DNA of 44,037 nt from a virus. The notes beneath the pieces are model-generated. The model did no database searches and had not been told where the DNA came from. It was given only the letters and a program-made list of their open reading frames with translations. The stretch lies in IMG/VR virus record IMGVR_UViG_3300024262_000062, positions 1 to 44,037 of that record. One strand, given 5' to 3'. Both the position numbers and the translations under genes were made by a program. Below, in pieces: positions 18,379-29,018 of this stretch. Positions within the stretch are counted from its first letter, which is position 1. Every line of letters begins with the position of its first letter.

Positions 18379-20007
18379 TTATTCTTCGTAATAATTTCTA
18401 AAAGCATCTCTTGTGACACCACCACCACCACCTGTTCCTCGAACATCACTATCCATTTGCTTTCCTGTACCTTGTAATTTTTCTGTTCCTTTCTTTCTCG
18501 CAGTAGGAGAATCGTTTAATGGAATAAAAGCAGTTACCTCATAATTATCATCACCCCAATCTCCACCACCTAAATCTTTAACTAATCCTTTCCATCCCGC
18601 AGTAATATGGTCAAACCCTGTTTCACTACGAATGTTTCCAGATCCAATTTCTCCAACTGTTTGAGCAATTCCCGAAGCATCTTTTAATGTTAAAGCACCT
18701 CCTTGTTCTAATGCTGGCTCATGAGTATATATAGTAGCTTGTAAATAAGACTTTCCATTTATTCTATGAACTTTAGGCTCTACATTTGTTACTGTATAAT
18801 TAGAAGTCCCTAAATCTATCATTTCTCCTGTTCTTGGAGAATAGATTCTGCTATCAGCTAATCGTTTTGGATTTAAAATTTTATCAGCATCTATTAAATT
18901 ATTATCTTTATCTCTTGTTTCTTCACCATTTAACTTATCAAAATTTAAACCTAATTGAGAAGCTATTTCTTTTAATTCATAATTTGAAACTGTATGTGTA
19001 TTATAATCTTTTGAACCTACACTTCCATCTGGATTTTTCCATTCAGTAGCTCTTGCAGATTCAGGATTATGCCCTTTACCACTTAATGCTCTACCATATT
19101 CATCATCATATCCCGGTTGAGGTTGCGTTGCTCCAATAGCGGCAGCAGCTTTTGCAGTTTTATAAATTGTTTCAGCCTTCAGTCCTTGTTCTTCTAACTC
19201 AGACATTGACTTCCATTTCCAAGATAAATCCATTCCTTTCTCCTTGCCAGCTTTCCAACGTTCTACATATGTGTTAGCCAAGTGTTTAGCATACTCTTCA
19301 CTTGCTCCATCAGCCATAGCTTTAAACATAATATCAGAAGCAGTAACTTCATTTGGCCCTGTAGGATTGTTGTGGTCTTTGTACGTACCCTTGAAAGACA
19401 TTGCATTAATATCCTTCTTTTCTTCAGAACCATTATAATTAATTTGTTTAATAACTCCTCTTTTATAAAGTCCTATTTGTTGGTCTATAGTTAATTTGGT
19501 AGGTTTAACTACCTGATTACCATCTTCATCAAGTACTGGCTCTCCTTCTTTAAATTGAGGAACATCTGTTTCAACAGGAGCAAACCAACGATTACCTCTT
19601 TGTTTATCAGCTATAATTTTAGCCATGTTTTCTTTATTCGATAAAGCAGTTTTAACTTCTCCCGATTGTAAGATTGAATTTTTATATTCGTTCAATTCAG
19701 TAATACCACCAGAGGAAACATAACGAGATAAATCACCATTATTTCTTGCAATACCTTCAATAATATTTTGACGTGAACTTCTTTCAACCTCTTTAATTCT
19801 TTCTTGGTCTTCAGGTAAGACATCAATAGCTGCCATTTCATTTAAATAGGCATTGATGTTTTCCTCAGCCAACATTGATTGTTGAGTTTTCTTTTCTTCA
19901 TCTGCAGATTGTTGTTGAACAATTTGCATATTCATTGCCTTATCCTGTCTGCGTTGAGCCCAGTTGTCAGTTCCCCTTAATGTTGAGTATAATCCCCAAT
20001 CTGCCAT
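18379..20007 (-). CDS. Probable ejected/internal virion protein, 542 aa
   Basis: A 542-residue, mainly hydrophilic protein. The first ~120 residues form a strongly predicted helical, Gln/Glu/Lys-rich region (MQIVQQQSADEEKKTQQSML and following) of coiled-coil type. A mixed central region and a Gly-rich C-terminus (DVRGTGGGGGVTRDAF) follow. It has no membrane segment or recognised catalytic motif. Similar helical proteins beginning with 'MADWGLYS...' and a Gln-rich helix sit beside the virion polymerase and lysozyme genes in crAss-like phages as cargo. The assignment comes from its position between the giant polymerase-like gene and the GH73 gene, with gaps of 11-20 bases on each side. Confidence 0.62.
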   Translation of the reverse strand: MADWGLYSTLRGTDNWAQRRQDKAMNMQIVQQQSADEEKKTQQSMLAEENINAYLNEMAAIDVLPEDQERIKEVERSSRQNIIEGIARNNGDLSRYVSSGGITELNEYKNSILQSGEVKTALSNKENMAKIIADKQRGNRWFAPVETDVPQFKEGEPVLDEDGNQVVKPTKLTIDQQIGLYKRGVIKQINYNGSEEKKDINAMSFKGTYKDHNNPTGPNEVTASDIMFKAMADGASEEYAKHLANTYVERWKAGKEKGMDLSWKWKSMSELEEQGLKAETIYKTAKAAAAIGATQPQPGYDDEYGRALSGKGHNPESARATEWKNPDGSVGSKDYNTHTVSNYELKEIASQLGLNFDKLNGEETRDKDNNLIDADKILNPKRLADSRIYSPRTGEMIDLGTSNYTVTNVEPKVHRINGKSYLQATIYTHEPALEQGGALTLKDASGIAQTVGEIGSGNIRSETGFDHITAGWKGLVKDLGGGDWGDDNYEVTAFIPLNDSPTARKKGTEKLQGTGKQMDSDVRGTGGGGGVTRDAFRNYYEE

Positions 20008-20027
20008 AGTGTAAATATATTAATTTT

Positions 20028-22445
20028 TTAATACTTTAAAGACTCAAGTTCTTTAGATAATTTTTCAAACTTTGGATCATCAGGTTCTAACGCCTCCATA
20101 GCTGTTGTAATTTCATTAGCTCTTTTTCTATTTTCAGAAGCCTTTATAGTTGATTTGCCCGCAGTAGGTTTTTCTATTGAAGCAACGTCTTGTGGTTCTC
20201 CACGAGAAAATGTACTTTGTTTTTCTAATTGACCAGTTTCTTTATTAACAGCAGTTCTTGGGCTTGTTACAGAATTAACTAATTCAACTCCAGAACTATT
20301 ACCTAAAACATCTGCATCAGAAACTTGTGGTTCATTATTACTTTCAACAATTTTTTCTTCACCAGGAGCTAATCTATTAGATTCATTATAAGCATTCTTA
20401 GATTTTTCAGCTCGATATTCATAATCTGATCTTGCTTTGTTTACCCTATCAGCATCAGCCTTATCTCTATAGAAAGCACTTGACTCAGTATCTTCTGTTT
20501 TAGCACGCATATAATTATAATAAGGACTATCCTTTCCAAATTGTTTTTTATAGTCATTTCTTTCTTTCATATTAGTTATAGCATCCTGAACTAATCCAGC
20601 ACCCGCTTCTTTAGTCATCATCGTTTGAGATAAATCATCTTGGAAGATTTGTCTATTAATCGACTCATCCTGTAAAGCCATCCCTTGAAAGTTTTGTCTA
20701 TTTAACCTACGTGCCGCTTCATCAGTTGCAGCAGTCTTACCATATTCATCATAAAGACCTGCAGCAGCACTTTGAACATTTCCTAAATACGCACCAGCAC
20801 TTCCTCCCGCACCTCTACGAATATTCTTAACATTATAAGCATAAGCAGTTTCAGATTGTCTATTTCTATAATCTTTTTCTTCTGGAGATAAACCTTCATT
20901 ACGCATACGTTCAGCTTCACCCATTGCTTGCTTAAACATACCTCCTCTTTCATAAGTAGGAACATCTTCTGTTGCCCCCATCATTCCAGCAATACCACGT
21001 CCTACATCAACAATATTTCCAAACACATCATTATCAGACTGATTATCAGGAGCGTATTCAAAATTAAATTTTTCTGATTCGATAGCATTGTAATCATCTA
21101 ATGCTTTTTGATCAGCTTCCATATTAGCTTTTAAATCTGTTATAGGCTTTCCATATTTATCATAATTAATTTTTTCACCAGTTTCAGGATTTACATCATC
21201 AACTCGAGATTCTGTTTTTGTTTTTCCTTTACCTTTACCACCACTTCCATCATCAGTTGCTTCAACTGGAGGAATTGTTTCTTTAGGAATTATTTCTTCA
21301 ACAGCCTCAAAATTACCACCAATTCCTCCCATAGCAGTTAAGAATCTTTGTGGAGTAACACCAGGAGTTGCACTTCCTGTAGAAAAATCATATCCTCCAA
21401 TCTTATTTGCTTGCGATTGTGTTGAACCACCCTTTCCTGCAGCTACTTCTTCATCATACTTCTTATGAGTTTCATCAAATTCTTTTAAAGCTTGTGAAGC
21501 CTCACTGCTTTCTCCGTAATTTTTTTCAAATTCAGCCGTAGCAAGTTCATATTCTTTTTGGTATCTATCTTTATCCTCACCTTTTCCAAGGGCAATTTTT
21601 GATTGCATTTCTTCTAAAGCTGTTTTACCTTCAATTTGTTTTAAGTTATATTCATCTCTAAAATAAGGATACGCTATATCGTTCATTAAAGCTCCTTTCA
21701 TCCTACTAAATTCAGCGCCACCATTATAAACAGAATTTGCTTCTTGAACTATGTTATTAGCTTCTATTGCTTCATTTTTTGATAACCCATCCTTCTTAGA
21801 TTTTCTAACCAATTGAGCAAAACGATCTTTCTTATTTCCTTCGCCACGTTGAAAATCAGTTATAATTTTATCTTTAGCTTTCCAAACTTCCATTTTCTTA
21901 TCTTCTAATCTTTGTTTAGAAGTTTTTACCCTTTCTTTTATGCTTATTGTATTATCATTCATGGTATTGGATTTAACTTTTAATTCAACATCAGTTGTAG
22001 TATAAGGTTTATTAGCTTTAATTGTACTTTGAATAGAATTTCCATATTTAGAACCAGTAGCATATGGAGAATTTCCTAATGCTTCTGCTTGAGCTTCAGG
22101 TGTCTTAGCATTACGCACATCAGCATAAGTCTTTCCACCACCTTGTGTTTTTATTACATTTATATAATCTTTAACAGAATCCTCTACTGAATTGTAAGTT
22201 CTAAAATCAGATTTTTTACTAACTTTAGTTCCTCCAACTTCTTCATCAGAAGCCATGTTAACTCCCTTTCCTTTTATTCCAAAATAATTATTATGCTTTG
22301 AACTTAGTCCACTCTCTCCCCAATTACTTTCAATAGCCATTTGAGCAATAACAGTTTCAGGAAACAACCCTGTTCCTTTAACACTATCCGCAACCATTGA
22401 ATAGTATTTATCGTAAAATTTTTGTTGTTTAGTTTTTTCTGCCAT
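20028..22445 (-). CDS. Virion-associated peptidoglycan hydrolase (GH73-type glucosaminidase) with long helical tail, 805 aa
   Basis: Residues ~8-145 match the FlgJ/GH73 glucosaminidase fold, which cuts the glycan chain of peptidoglycan. The catalytic Glu39 lies in MAIESNWGESG and is followed by HNNYFGIKGKG (~51-61). Next come FRTYNSVEDSVKDYINVI, and YADVRNAKTPEAQAEALG near 110-125, the usual C-terminal lobe. The remaining 650 residues are charged, helical and low-complexity (KGKGKTKTESR around 400, YRNRQSETAYAYNVKNIRRG in the middle). This is the layout of an ejected transglycosylase-type internal protein, functionally like T7 gp16. It would open the cell wall during DNA entry. The next genes up- and downstream are other cargo candidates. 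The start at 22445 is the only ATG giving a complete GH73 domain. Confidence 0.85.
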   Translation of the reverse strand: MAEKTKQQKFYDKYYSMVADSVKGTGLFPETVIAQMAIESNWGESGLSSKHNNYFGIKGKGVNMASDEEVGGTKVSKKSDFRTYNSVEDSVKDYINVIKTQGGGKTYADVRNAKTPEAQAEALGNSPYATGSKYGNSIQSTIKANKPYTTTDVELKVKSNTMNDNTISIKERVKTSKQRLEDKKMEVWKAKDKIITDFQRGEGNKKDRFAQLVRKSKKDGLSKNEAIEANNIVQEANSVYNGGAEFSRMKGALMNDIAYPYFRDEYNLKQIEGKTALEEMQSKIALGKGEDKDRYQKEYELATAEFEKNYGESSEASQALKEFDETHKKYDEEVAAGKGGSTQSQANKIGGYDFSTGSATPGVTPQRFLTAMGGIGGNFEAVEEIIPKETIPPVEATDDGSGGKGKGKTKTESRVDDVNPETGEKINYDKYGKPITDLKANMEADQKALDDYNAIESEKFNFEYAPDNQSDNDVFGNIVDVGRGIAGMMGATEDVPTYERGGMFKQAMGEAERMRNEGLSPEEKDYRNRQSETAYAYNVKNIRRGAGGSAGAYLGNVQSAAAGLYDEYGKTAATDEAARRLNRQNFQGMALQDESINRQIFQDDLSQTMMTKEAGAGLVQDAITNMKERNDYKKQFGKDSPYYNYMRAKTEDTESSAFYRDKADADRVNKARSDYEYRAEKSKNAYNESNRLAPGEEKIVESNNEPQVSDADVLGNSSGVELVNSVTSPRTAVNKETGQLEKQSTFSRGEPQDVASIEKPTAGKSTIKASENRKRANEITTAMEALEPDDPKFEKLSKELESLKY

Positions 22446-22450
22446 AACAA

Positions 22451-23335
22451 TTACACTCTATATGATGCATTACCTTGAGTTGTTTTATTAGCTATTTTTT
22501 TAGCTGAATCGTCATATCCTTGATTAACTTTCATGTGTGCTGAAACCTGACCTAAAGCAGAGCCAAGTACTGGAACTATTGCAAGGGCATCTCCAGCCTC
22601 ACCAATAGCATCGGCACTACCTCCACTATCTGCTTCAGCAGAATAATCAGACTCAGACATTTGTAGTACTTCTTCCTCTGTCATTCCTTCTGAATCAGTA
22701 TTCATTTGATCCATTACTTTTTGCTTTCCTTCCGATGCGATTTTATCCGTTAATGCAGTACCAGCTTTATCTGCAAACATTGAAGTTCCTCCTTGAGCAA
22801 CAGTTTTACTTACACCACCACCTAATTTAGATATAAATGCACCAGCTTTAGTAGCACCTCCCAACTCACCTAAACCTTTAGTTCCTGCTTTACCAAATAA
22901 ACCACCACCCATTTTTGTAGCAGCACTCGCTGTCTTTGCAGAACCTCCCATTGCTCCCGATAATGCAGAACCAACTTTTGTTGCTCCACCTCCCGCACCT
23001 GCTCCTTGCATACCAACACCAATAGCATTAGCCCCACCAAGAGCCATAAATGCTTCTGCACCTAATTTTAAATCACCAACAGCAGCACCCATTTCATCTT
23101 TAGTCTGTCCTTTTATAACCTCGCTGGCAGAAGATCCTGAACTTAAATTTCTGCCCGCTAAATTTGTAGCAAGACCCATTCCTGGAACAAAACTTAATGC
23201 TTTATTAAAGTTAGTTTTCTTTCCTGTTCGCTTAAATAATGGGGCCATAGCAGCAGCCTTCCAACCAGTCTGTGCTTTAAATCTACTATGTTGGTCTTGT
23301 TGCTCTAATTCTTGTGTGCTTGAAAATACTGCCAT
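22451..23335 (-). CDS. Gly/Ala-rich probable internal/ejection protein, 294 aa
   Basis: A 294-residue protein. Residues 1-45 are polar and basic (STQELEQQDQHSRFKAQTG, KRTGKKTNF). Residues ~50-190 are extremely rich in Gly and Ala with hydrophobic stretches (FVPGMGLATNLAG, FMALGGANAIGVGMQGAGAG), and an acidic segment follows (~205-240). A last hydrophobic stretch, IVPVLGSALGQV, precedes the C-terminus. Such composition is seen in podovirus ejection proteins that line or insert in the membrane channel (T7 gp14, P22 gp7 style). It sits between the nozzle and lysozyme genes, which fits that role. No specific family match is claimed. Confidence 0.65.
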   Translation of the reverse strand: MAVFSSTQELEQQDQHSRFKAQTGWKAAAMAPLFKRTGKKTNFNKALSFVPGMGLATNLAGRNLSSGSSASEVIKGQTKDEMGAAVGDLKLGAEAFMALGGANAIGVGMQGAGAGGGATKVGSALSGAMGGSAKTASAATKMGGGLFGKAGTKGLGELGGATKAGAFISKLGGGVSKTVAQGGTSMFADKAGTALTDKIASEGKQKVMDQMNTDSEGMTEEEVLQMSESDYSAEADSGGSADAIGEAGDALAIVPVLGSALGQVSAHMKVNQGYDDSAKKIANKTTQGNASYRV

Positions 23336-23337
23336 AA

Positions 23338-26300
23338 TTAAAATCTTTTTGACGGTCTAAAATAAGTTACTAAGTTAGTAATTCTGTCATTATAATCTAT
23401 TAAAAAACTTCTTGAGTTCTTAAACTCAAGAGTTAATGAAAGATGTTTACCCCTCATTCTATCGTCTTGAGTTTCCGATCTTAAAGGAACTCTTAATATA
23501 TCTTCTAAATATTTCTTTCTACTATCAGTAGCCATATCCATAAAATAAAAATGAGTTTCTGTTAACATTAATATCTTATCAAGTTTAATGTTACCATCTT
23601 CATTACAATTTATTCTTAAAGAATCAAACGCTTTAGAAATCATTGGAGACTCATTCACTGAAACAGTTACGTATGATTTAGTTGAAAATGAAATGAAATT
23701 TGATTTCAATCCCATATCGTGAATTTGAATCTGATTAGCTAACTCATACTCTCCTTTAGAATCTTGAGAAGTAACAACAAACTTAGTTCCAATATAATGA
23801 GTTGGAGAATAAGAATGATAAGATACAAACCAATCCCCATATTCATTATATGTAAGACTTGATTTATGAGGAGTTGTTTCATCAATATCTACTTCCTCAT
23901 ATAGCCACGCATCGTTAAGTCCATGTCTATAAATTTTATAGTATGTTTTTGCTTGTGCTGTAAATAATAATATTTTATTATTATCCTTATCTATATTGTA
24001 AACCTTACAAGAAGTTTGAACAGAATCAGGCTTAATAAATAAATACATTATTGTATTCTCATTAACACCAGCATCTACATTACCCATTGGTAATTCAATA
24101 CCACCACCCGATAAAGGAATAGAAATAATAGCAGTTTGATTTTGCTCTACAATTAACGGATCATAAGTTTTTCCAAATCTACTTCTTGAAATTATAGTAG
24201 ACAATTGAGAACCAAGAAGATAAATTGTTCTATCTCTATTGAAAGTAAATATAGCTTCATTATTCCCATAATCAAAAACACCATGAATACCTCTATTTAA
24301 TACTGGGTTATCATAGTTCTCATATAATGGTAATTCTTGTTCTAAAAACTGATGCTCTCCTTTAACATCGGATAAAGGATTTTGTCCATCTTGAGCAAAC
24401 CTTATTATCTTACGTTTATTTACATCAATCCAATAAGCAGCTTTATCAGAGCTAAACAAACTCCATTGATGCTGATTACCAAATTCAGTAGATATATAAT
24501 CTACGCCATCTAATTTATCACCCACACCAGTACTTAAAGTTCCCCCTTGTTGTGATTCAATTAATGCTCTATCAGAAGCTCTTAATCTTCCAAAGGCTGA
24601 AACTTGCCAAGAGTATATTTGATTGAAGATATATAAGGAACTTGTAATCTCCCCATAAACTCCATTTAAATCTCTAAAATCATTTACCTGAAATGTTCTC
24701 CAAGTATCGATAGTATCTCCGTATAATTTAGTAGGACTATATCTCCAACGAACAGGAAATATATCATTAGCTAAAAAGTTAACAGGCTTAGGATTAAAGA
24801 ATACAATTATTTCTGCAAAATTTAAAACACCATTAATATTAAACTCTTCAAATACTCCCTCATTTACACCATCTACTTCATCCGCACTATAAACCCCCCA
24901 TTTAGAGCCGGGATAACTTGTTCCACCACCCCTTGTATCTCCATCACGAGCCATAACATTAGCCCATACCAACATTTTATCTGTTCCATTTCCACCTTCA
25001 CTTCCAGCAAATCTTAATGTATGATTAAATTCATTTTCCCAAGGCCAAATACGACCATCAGAATAATCATCAGATTTAAGGTCTTTAGAATAAGGGTACA
25101 TTCTCATTTGAGAAACATAATCTAAAAAACAATCTCCCCCATATATTTCTATATCATTAAATTTATCATCAAGGGGCATACCTTGAGCATCAAATGTAGG
25201 GTTGTTAACGGGTTGAAAATGACCCATTCCATAAAATATAGTCTGCTCTAAAGAACTTAAAGTCAATCCACCATAAGGAGAAACATTAGGTCTTACCCAA
25301 TTAAAAAGTAAATGCCCCATAAATGCTACACCAATTGAATTGTATGCTCCACCTGGATAACCACTATCTTCTCTATTACCATTCTTAAACATAGCTTGAG
25401 AGCAATAGGTTGAAGGATCAGATAATGGTTGACCTACAAAGTTTCCATGCTGAAGATATAAGGATTCAAAAGCACCATGAGCTCTACGAGTTTGATTATT
25501 ACTTCCCTCTCTTGCACTTACATCATTATTTAGTCTGGTACCTGTTCCTCCCCAATCTTCTATAAATCCTCTTGGATTTAATAATGCTGTAGTAACAACA
25601 CCATCCATATATGATTCATATCGAGGCCAAGGGTTGTCTGATTGTCCATTGTAATGCCAAGTATTCCAAGTATTATATTGTCTTCCATACCACATGTATG
25701 AAGCAGTAGCTTTGTACAAAATTGGAGACCCACCACCATTATTATATGTATCCCAAGCACATCCAATTATCTTTACTTGATCTTCACTGTTTAATGAAGG
25801 TAAAGATGATGTTCCAAAATTTAACGCAGGAGCATACAATACAGAACCATTAGGTCTAATATAAAATCTATTTTCTAAATTATTTCCATCATGATTATAA
25901 GCTAAGAATAAATCCAATTGCATTTGATTACCATTTCCTATGGTAGTATTATTAGGAGCAGACCCTTGAGTGAAATCATAAAAGTTTTGATTTGTTGAAG
26001 GTAAAGGAAGTGTTACTGGTCCATCTTCATTATCAGTAGTTCCCACACAAGGCATAATTGCTCCTTGTAGTAAAATTGTTTTATCTCTTGAGGCTCTAAC
26101 AATCTTGAATCCACTAATTAGATGTTTAATACTTGTAATATCTATACCACCAATTTTAATTCCCATTACTCTTAAATGGCAAACTGCTCTATCTCCAGCA
26201 ATTTCCCCACTATAATCTTGACCTACATCTCCAACTAAAACTTTTGGACTTCTAAATCCTTGATAATTATAGTTATTTGTTGGCCATGCATCAGCTATTT

Positions 26301-27819
26301 CATTAGGACCACTTACGTAAGACTGGATAGTTCCATCTTCTCTTACTCTATCCCACTTAAATTCACTTGCTGTTTGATTAGGAAATTGTAAATCACCTAA
26401 ATGAAATGCAAAAGATTCAAATCCAAGTAAATCGAAAAATACAATAGCAAGTCTATATGTTTCTGCTCTAAAAAATCCGGGCATTAAATGATCTATTTGA
26501 GTACCCTTGTAATTAACATAATCATTTACAATTTGATAATCTTCCACACCACCTACGGCACTATGCTGTTGTAATTGAGTTATTCCAGTCTTAGGATATT
26601 GATGTGTTATTGGAGAAGTAAGAGCTCCATTTGGTTGACCTTCATCAGAACGCATATCCTTATACATAGGACGTATTGTTAAATTTTCAAGGATAGGCTC
26701 TAAATCAAACTCTTGTAAAATATTTTCTTTAATGTTTCCGTAGTATAATGAAGCATCTTTAATATTAAGTGTTTTAGCGCCAACCATTCCACTAAATGTA
26801 TCAGCTATTTCAGAAGGCAATAAAGGTTCTCCAACATTTCCTACGTGATCATAAAACTGAACATCGCCACCAACACCCTTGATAATATCTGCTTGAAGAA
26901 ATACTTTAGCTTCTGTCACTACAGAATTTGTTTGAGAATATGCATAAGCAATTCTTATCCTATCATATCGTTGGTCAATTCCTTTTACTTGAATTTGATT
27001 ACCCTTACTTGTTGAAACCCCAACAGAACTAAATTGATATTGATGCCAATTATCATTACTTACTTGAGCATTAACAACAACAACTCTACGAGAAATAGGG
27101 TACCAAGGAGTGTTATACCCTTCCTTTGTACCTAAACTATAAGTATATTGATATATCCCAGCAAGCAATCCACCACCTACATTTTTAACATACTTAATCA
27201 TTCCCATTCTAAAATTGGTTTGACTATTCATTGAAAATACAGATGGAGAAGCTATTGAATACGCAACTACATCAGATTCATTTCCATTAGGAGTAGCGAG
27301 ATTTCCGTCAAAACTCATTGTAAATGTTCTTGGTCTATTGCTATCAATAGCAATCCCATCAACCCAATAACATCTTATTATCTTAGGGTTTTCATAAAGA
27401 AAACGAGCTTCAATTTGATTCTTATAAAGTAAGTCAAACTTATCTCCATTAGGATCATTTGCATCATTAAACAAAGTTTTATATTGTCCAATACCAGATT
27501 CATTAATTGAGAAGATTCCAATTTCAGTATTAGATAATAAAGGATTTGGATCTTCAAAAGTGGACCAAATAATTCTAATATTATCATTACCTGTATTCCC
27601 TAATATTTTATATTGACGGACATCCAAGCCGTTATTAGGAGATAAAACAAAAGAAGTCTTAGTTCCATTCTCAGTTACCCAAGAATAAGTACCATCCTTA
27701 TTAAACATTATACGTCCATTCATAGAATCTCTATAAGTAGACTTATCAGTATTTAGAATGTCTGTATCACCAGTCATTCCACCACCAAAAATATTCATTG
27801 ACGAATTTCCTTGACTCAT
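23338..27819 (-). CDS. Large tail nozzle/muzzle-type protein, 1493 aa
   Basis: A 1493-residue protein, almost all beta strand by composition and free of membrane segments. The N-terminus (NIFGGGMTGDTDILNTDKS, then YRDSMNGRIMFNKDGTYSWV) has the pattern of the large 'stabilisation' or muzzle proteins of crAss-like phages: a GGM..D..L stretch, then a sampled-value beta-propeller region. Repeated aromatic- and Gly-rich strands occur throughout, and the protein ends in a Lys-Arg-Phe tail. Podovirus nozzles such as T7 gp12 are built in the same way. It lies just downstream of connector-type genes and upstream of the cargo genes, where the distal tail tube protein is expected. The gap on each side is 2 bases. 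Confidence 0.75.
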   Translation of the reverse strand: MSQGNSSMNIFGGGMTGDTDILNTDKSTYRDSMNGRIMFNKDGTYSWVTENGTKTSFVLSPNNGLDVRQYKILGNTGNDNIRIIWSTFEDPNPLLSNTEIGIFSINESGIGQYKTLFNDANDPNGDKFDLLYKNQIEARFLYENPKIIRCYWVDGIAIDSNRPRTFTMSFDGNLATPNGNESDVVAYSIASPSVFSMNSQTNFRMGMIKYVKNVGGGLLAGIYQYTYSLGTKEGYNTPWYPISRRVVVVNAQVSNDNWHQYQFSSVGVSTSKGNQIQVKGIDQRYDRIRIAYAYSQTNSVVTEAKVFLQADIIKGVGGDVQFYDHVGNVGEPLLPSEIADTFSGMVGAKTLNIKDASLYYGNIKENILQEFDLEPILENLTIRPMYKDMRSDEGQPNGALTSPITHQYPKTGITQLQQHSAVGGVEDYQIVNDYVNYKGTQIDHLMPGFFRAETYRLAIVFFDLLGFESFAFHLGDLQFPNQTASEFKWDRVREDGTIQSYVSGPNEIADAWPTNNYNYQGFRSPKVLVGDVGQDYSGEIAGDRAVCHLRVMGIKIGGIDITSIKHLISGFKIVRASRDKTILLQGAIMPCVGTTDNEDGPVTLPLPSTNQNFYDFTQGSAPNNTTIGNGNQMQLDLFLAYNHDGNNLENRFYIRPNGSVLYAPALNFGTSSLPSLNSEDQVKIIGCAWDTYNNGGGSPILYKATASYMWYGRQYNTWNTWHYNGQSDNPWPRYESYMDGVVTTALLNPRGFIEDWGGTGTRLNNDVSAREGSNNQTRRAHGAFESLYLQHGNFVGQPLSDPSTYCSQAMFKNGNREDSGYPGGAYNSIGVAFMGHLLFNWVRPNVSPYGGLTLSSLEQTIFYGMGHFQPVNNPTFDAQGMPLDDKFNDIEIYGGDCFLDYVSQMRMYPYSKDLKSDDYSDGRIWPWENEFNHTLRFAGSEGGNGTDKMLVWANVMARDGDTRGGGTSYPGSKWGVYSADEVDGVNEGVFEEFNINGVLNFAEIIVFFNPKPVNFLANDIFPVRWRYSPTKLYGDTIDTWRTFQVNDFRDLNGVYGEITSSLYIFNQIYSWQVSAFGRLRASDRALIESQQGGTLSTGVGDKLDGVDYISTEFGNQHQWSLFSSDKAAYWIDVNKRKIIRFAQDGQNPLSDVKGEHQFLEQELPLYENYDNPVLNRGIHGVFDYGNNEAIFTFNRDRTIYLLGSQLSTIISRSRFGKTYDPLIVEQNQTAIISIPLSGGGIELPMGNVDAGVNENTIMYLFIKPDSVQTSCKVYNIDKDNNKILLFTAQAKTYYKIYRHGLNDAWLYEEVDIDETTPHKSSLTYNEYGDWFVSYHSYSPTHYIGTKFVVTSQDSKGEYELANQIQIHDMGLKSNFISFSTKSYVTVSVNESPMISKAFDSLRINCNEDGNIKLDKILMLTETHFYFMDMATDSRKKYLEDILRVPLRSETQDDRMRGKHLSLTLEFKNSRSFLIDYNDRITNLVTYFRPSKRF

Positions 27820-27821
27820 AT

Positions 27822-29015
27822 TTAAAAGATTTCAGGACTTGGTAATGGCACCAATTGCATCCATAGATTAGCTAAGTATTTTAATTCTTCTGCATTAGGT
27901 AATTCATCATCACCTCTTGCTTGTCCACATAAATCAAACCATCTTGTTTCAGCAGTCTTATGAATATATTGAGCAACTTTACCATTATAAAATCCTACAC
28001 TTAAATACATAAACATTAGATATGCAGTTATAGCATCTTCGTGAGTTTCAGATATTAGAGGCCATCCTTCTTTATCTAATTCTATACCCATATAAGAAAT
28101 ACCTATCTTGGTATTGTCTAAGGCATTAAAATTAATACATCCATTATCTACCGAGAATACAGAAGCAGAATTGTTACTGTAATCATATCCGTAAGAACTA
28201 AGAGAATCTAACCCTCCACTTCCTCCATCAGACAATAAGCCCGTATTCAACTCCGCAACAGCTCCATTAGCTAAATTCTTAGAATGTAGTATTGGATTTG
28301 TATTGGTATTATTTAAATCAACAGTATTCTTTTTAGAAGGAACTCTTGCTTGATAAACAGATTGAGCTACAAAACCCGTAACACTATCAGTAAATAAAGC
28401 AACATTAAATCCAAAATCAGGACTATCCCCAGTTATAAATAAAGTTCCATTACCCGAAGTAGCAGTATAACCAATATTTCCAATAGCATTAATTTGTGTT
28501 GCAAGAGCTAAAGCAATTGTAGTTAGCGTATCGCCTCCTTGAACAAGATAATTAAATGTATTTGAATTAATTGAACCACAATTATTTATAGTAACAGTTA
28601 CAGTTATTAAATCTCCAATAGCAAAAACACCCGTAAATGATACTAAAATAACTAACGGTACACCTGGAACATTTGTAATTTTCTGTCCACCAATAAAATT
28701 AGACGGATCTACTGCAGGATTTTTAAATCCTTTATTAAATAATCTAAATGAGCGCTCAGTTGTATTGATAATCTTATTACCAATTTTGATAGCTTCTAAA
28801 TAAGCAAAATTTGGAGGAAGAGATGCTTTACGATTTCTAATTGTCAATTCACACTCTTGATGCCTATAAGATGAAGTAGAACCTATCTTGCTTTCTCCTT
28901 CACAAGCCCAACGAGAAAAATCATCTTTTATATTATTAGTAACCTTTAAACCAAGATTACCGATAACATTACCTATTACCCGATTTAATGAAATTTTATT
29001 TTTAGTATTACCCAT
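27822..29015 (-). CDS. Connector/ring-type virion protein with beta insertion, 397 aa
   Basis: A 397-residue protein. The N-terminal ~100 residues (ISLNRVIGNVIGNLGLK, YRHQECELTIRNRKASLPP, AYLEAIKIGN) and the C-terminal part (IGISYMGIELDKEGWPLI, HEDAITAYLMFMYL, ETRWFDLCGQARGDDE) have the helix and strand pattern of tail-tube or ring adaptors in crAss-like phages. An extra beta domain at ~113-215 (FAIGDLITVTVTI, YLVQGGDTLTTIALALATQI) is homologous to a domain in the protein at 30283-30978. It lies directly upstream of the nozzle gene, so it is likely the ring that joins portal and nozzle. Membership of a particular ring family cannot be decided by eye. Confidence 0.66.
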   Translation of the reverse strand: MGNTKNKISLNRVIGNVIGNLGLKVTNNIKDDFSRWACEGESKIGSTSSYRHQECELTIRNRKASLPPNFAYLEAIKIGNKIINTTERSFRLFNKGFKNPAVDPSNFIGGQKITNVPGVPLVILVSFTGVFAIGDLITVTVTINNCGSINSNTFNYLVQGGDTLTTIALALATQINAIGNIGYTATSGNGTLFITGDSPDFGFNVALFTDSVTGFVAQSVYQARVPSKKNTVDLNNTNTNPILHSKNLANGAVAELNTGLLSDGGSGGLDSLSSYGYDYSNNSASVFSVDNGCINFNALDNTKIGISYMGIELDKEGWPLISETHEDAITAYLMFMYLSVGFYNGKVAQYIHKTAETRWFDLCGQARGDDELPNAEELKYLANLWMQLVPLPSPEIF

Positions 29016-29018
29016 AAC

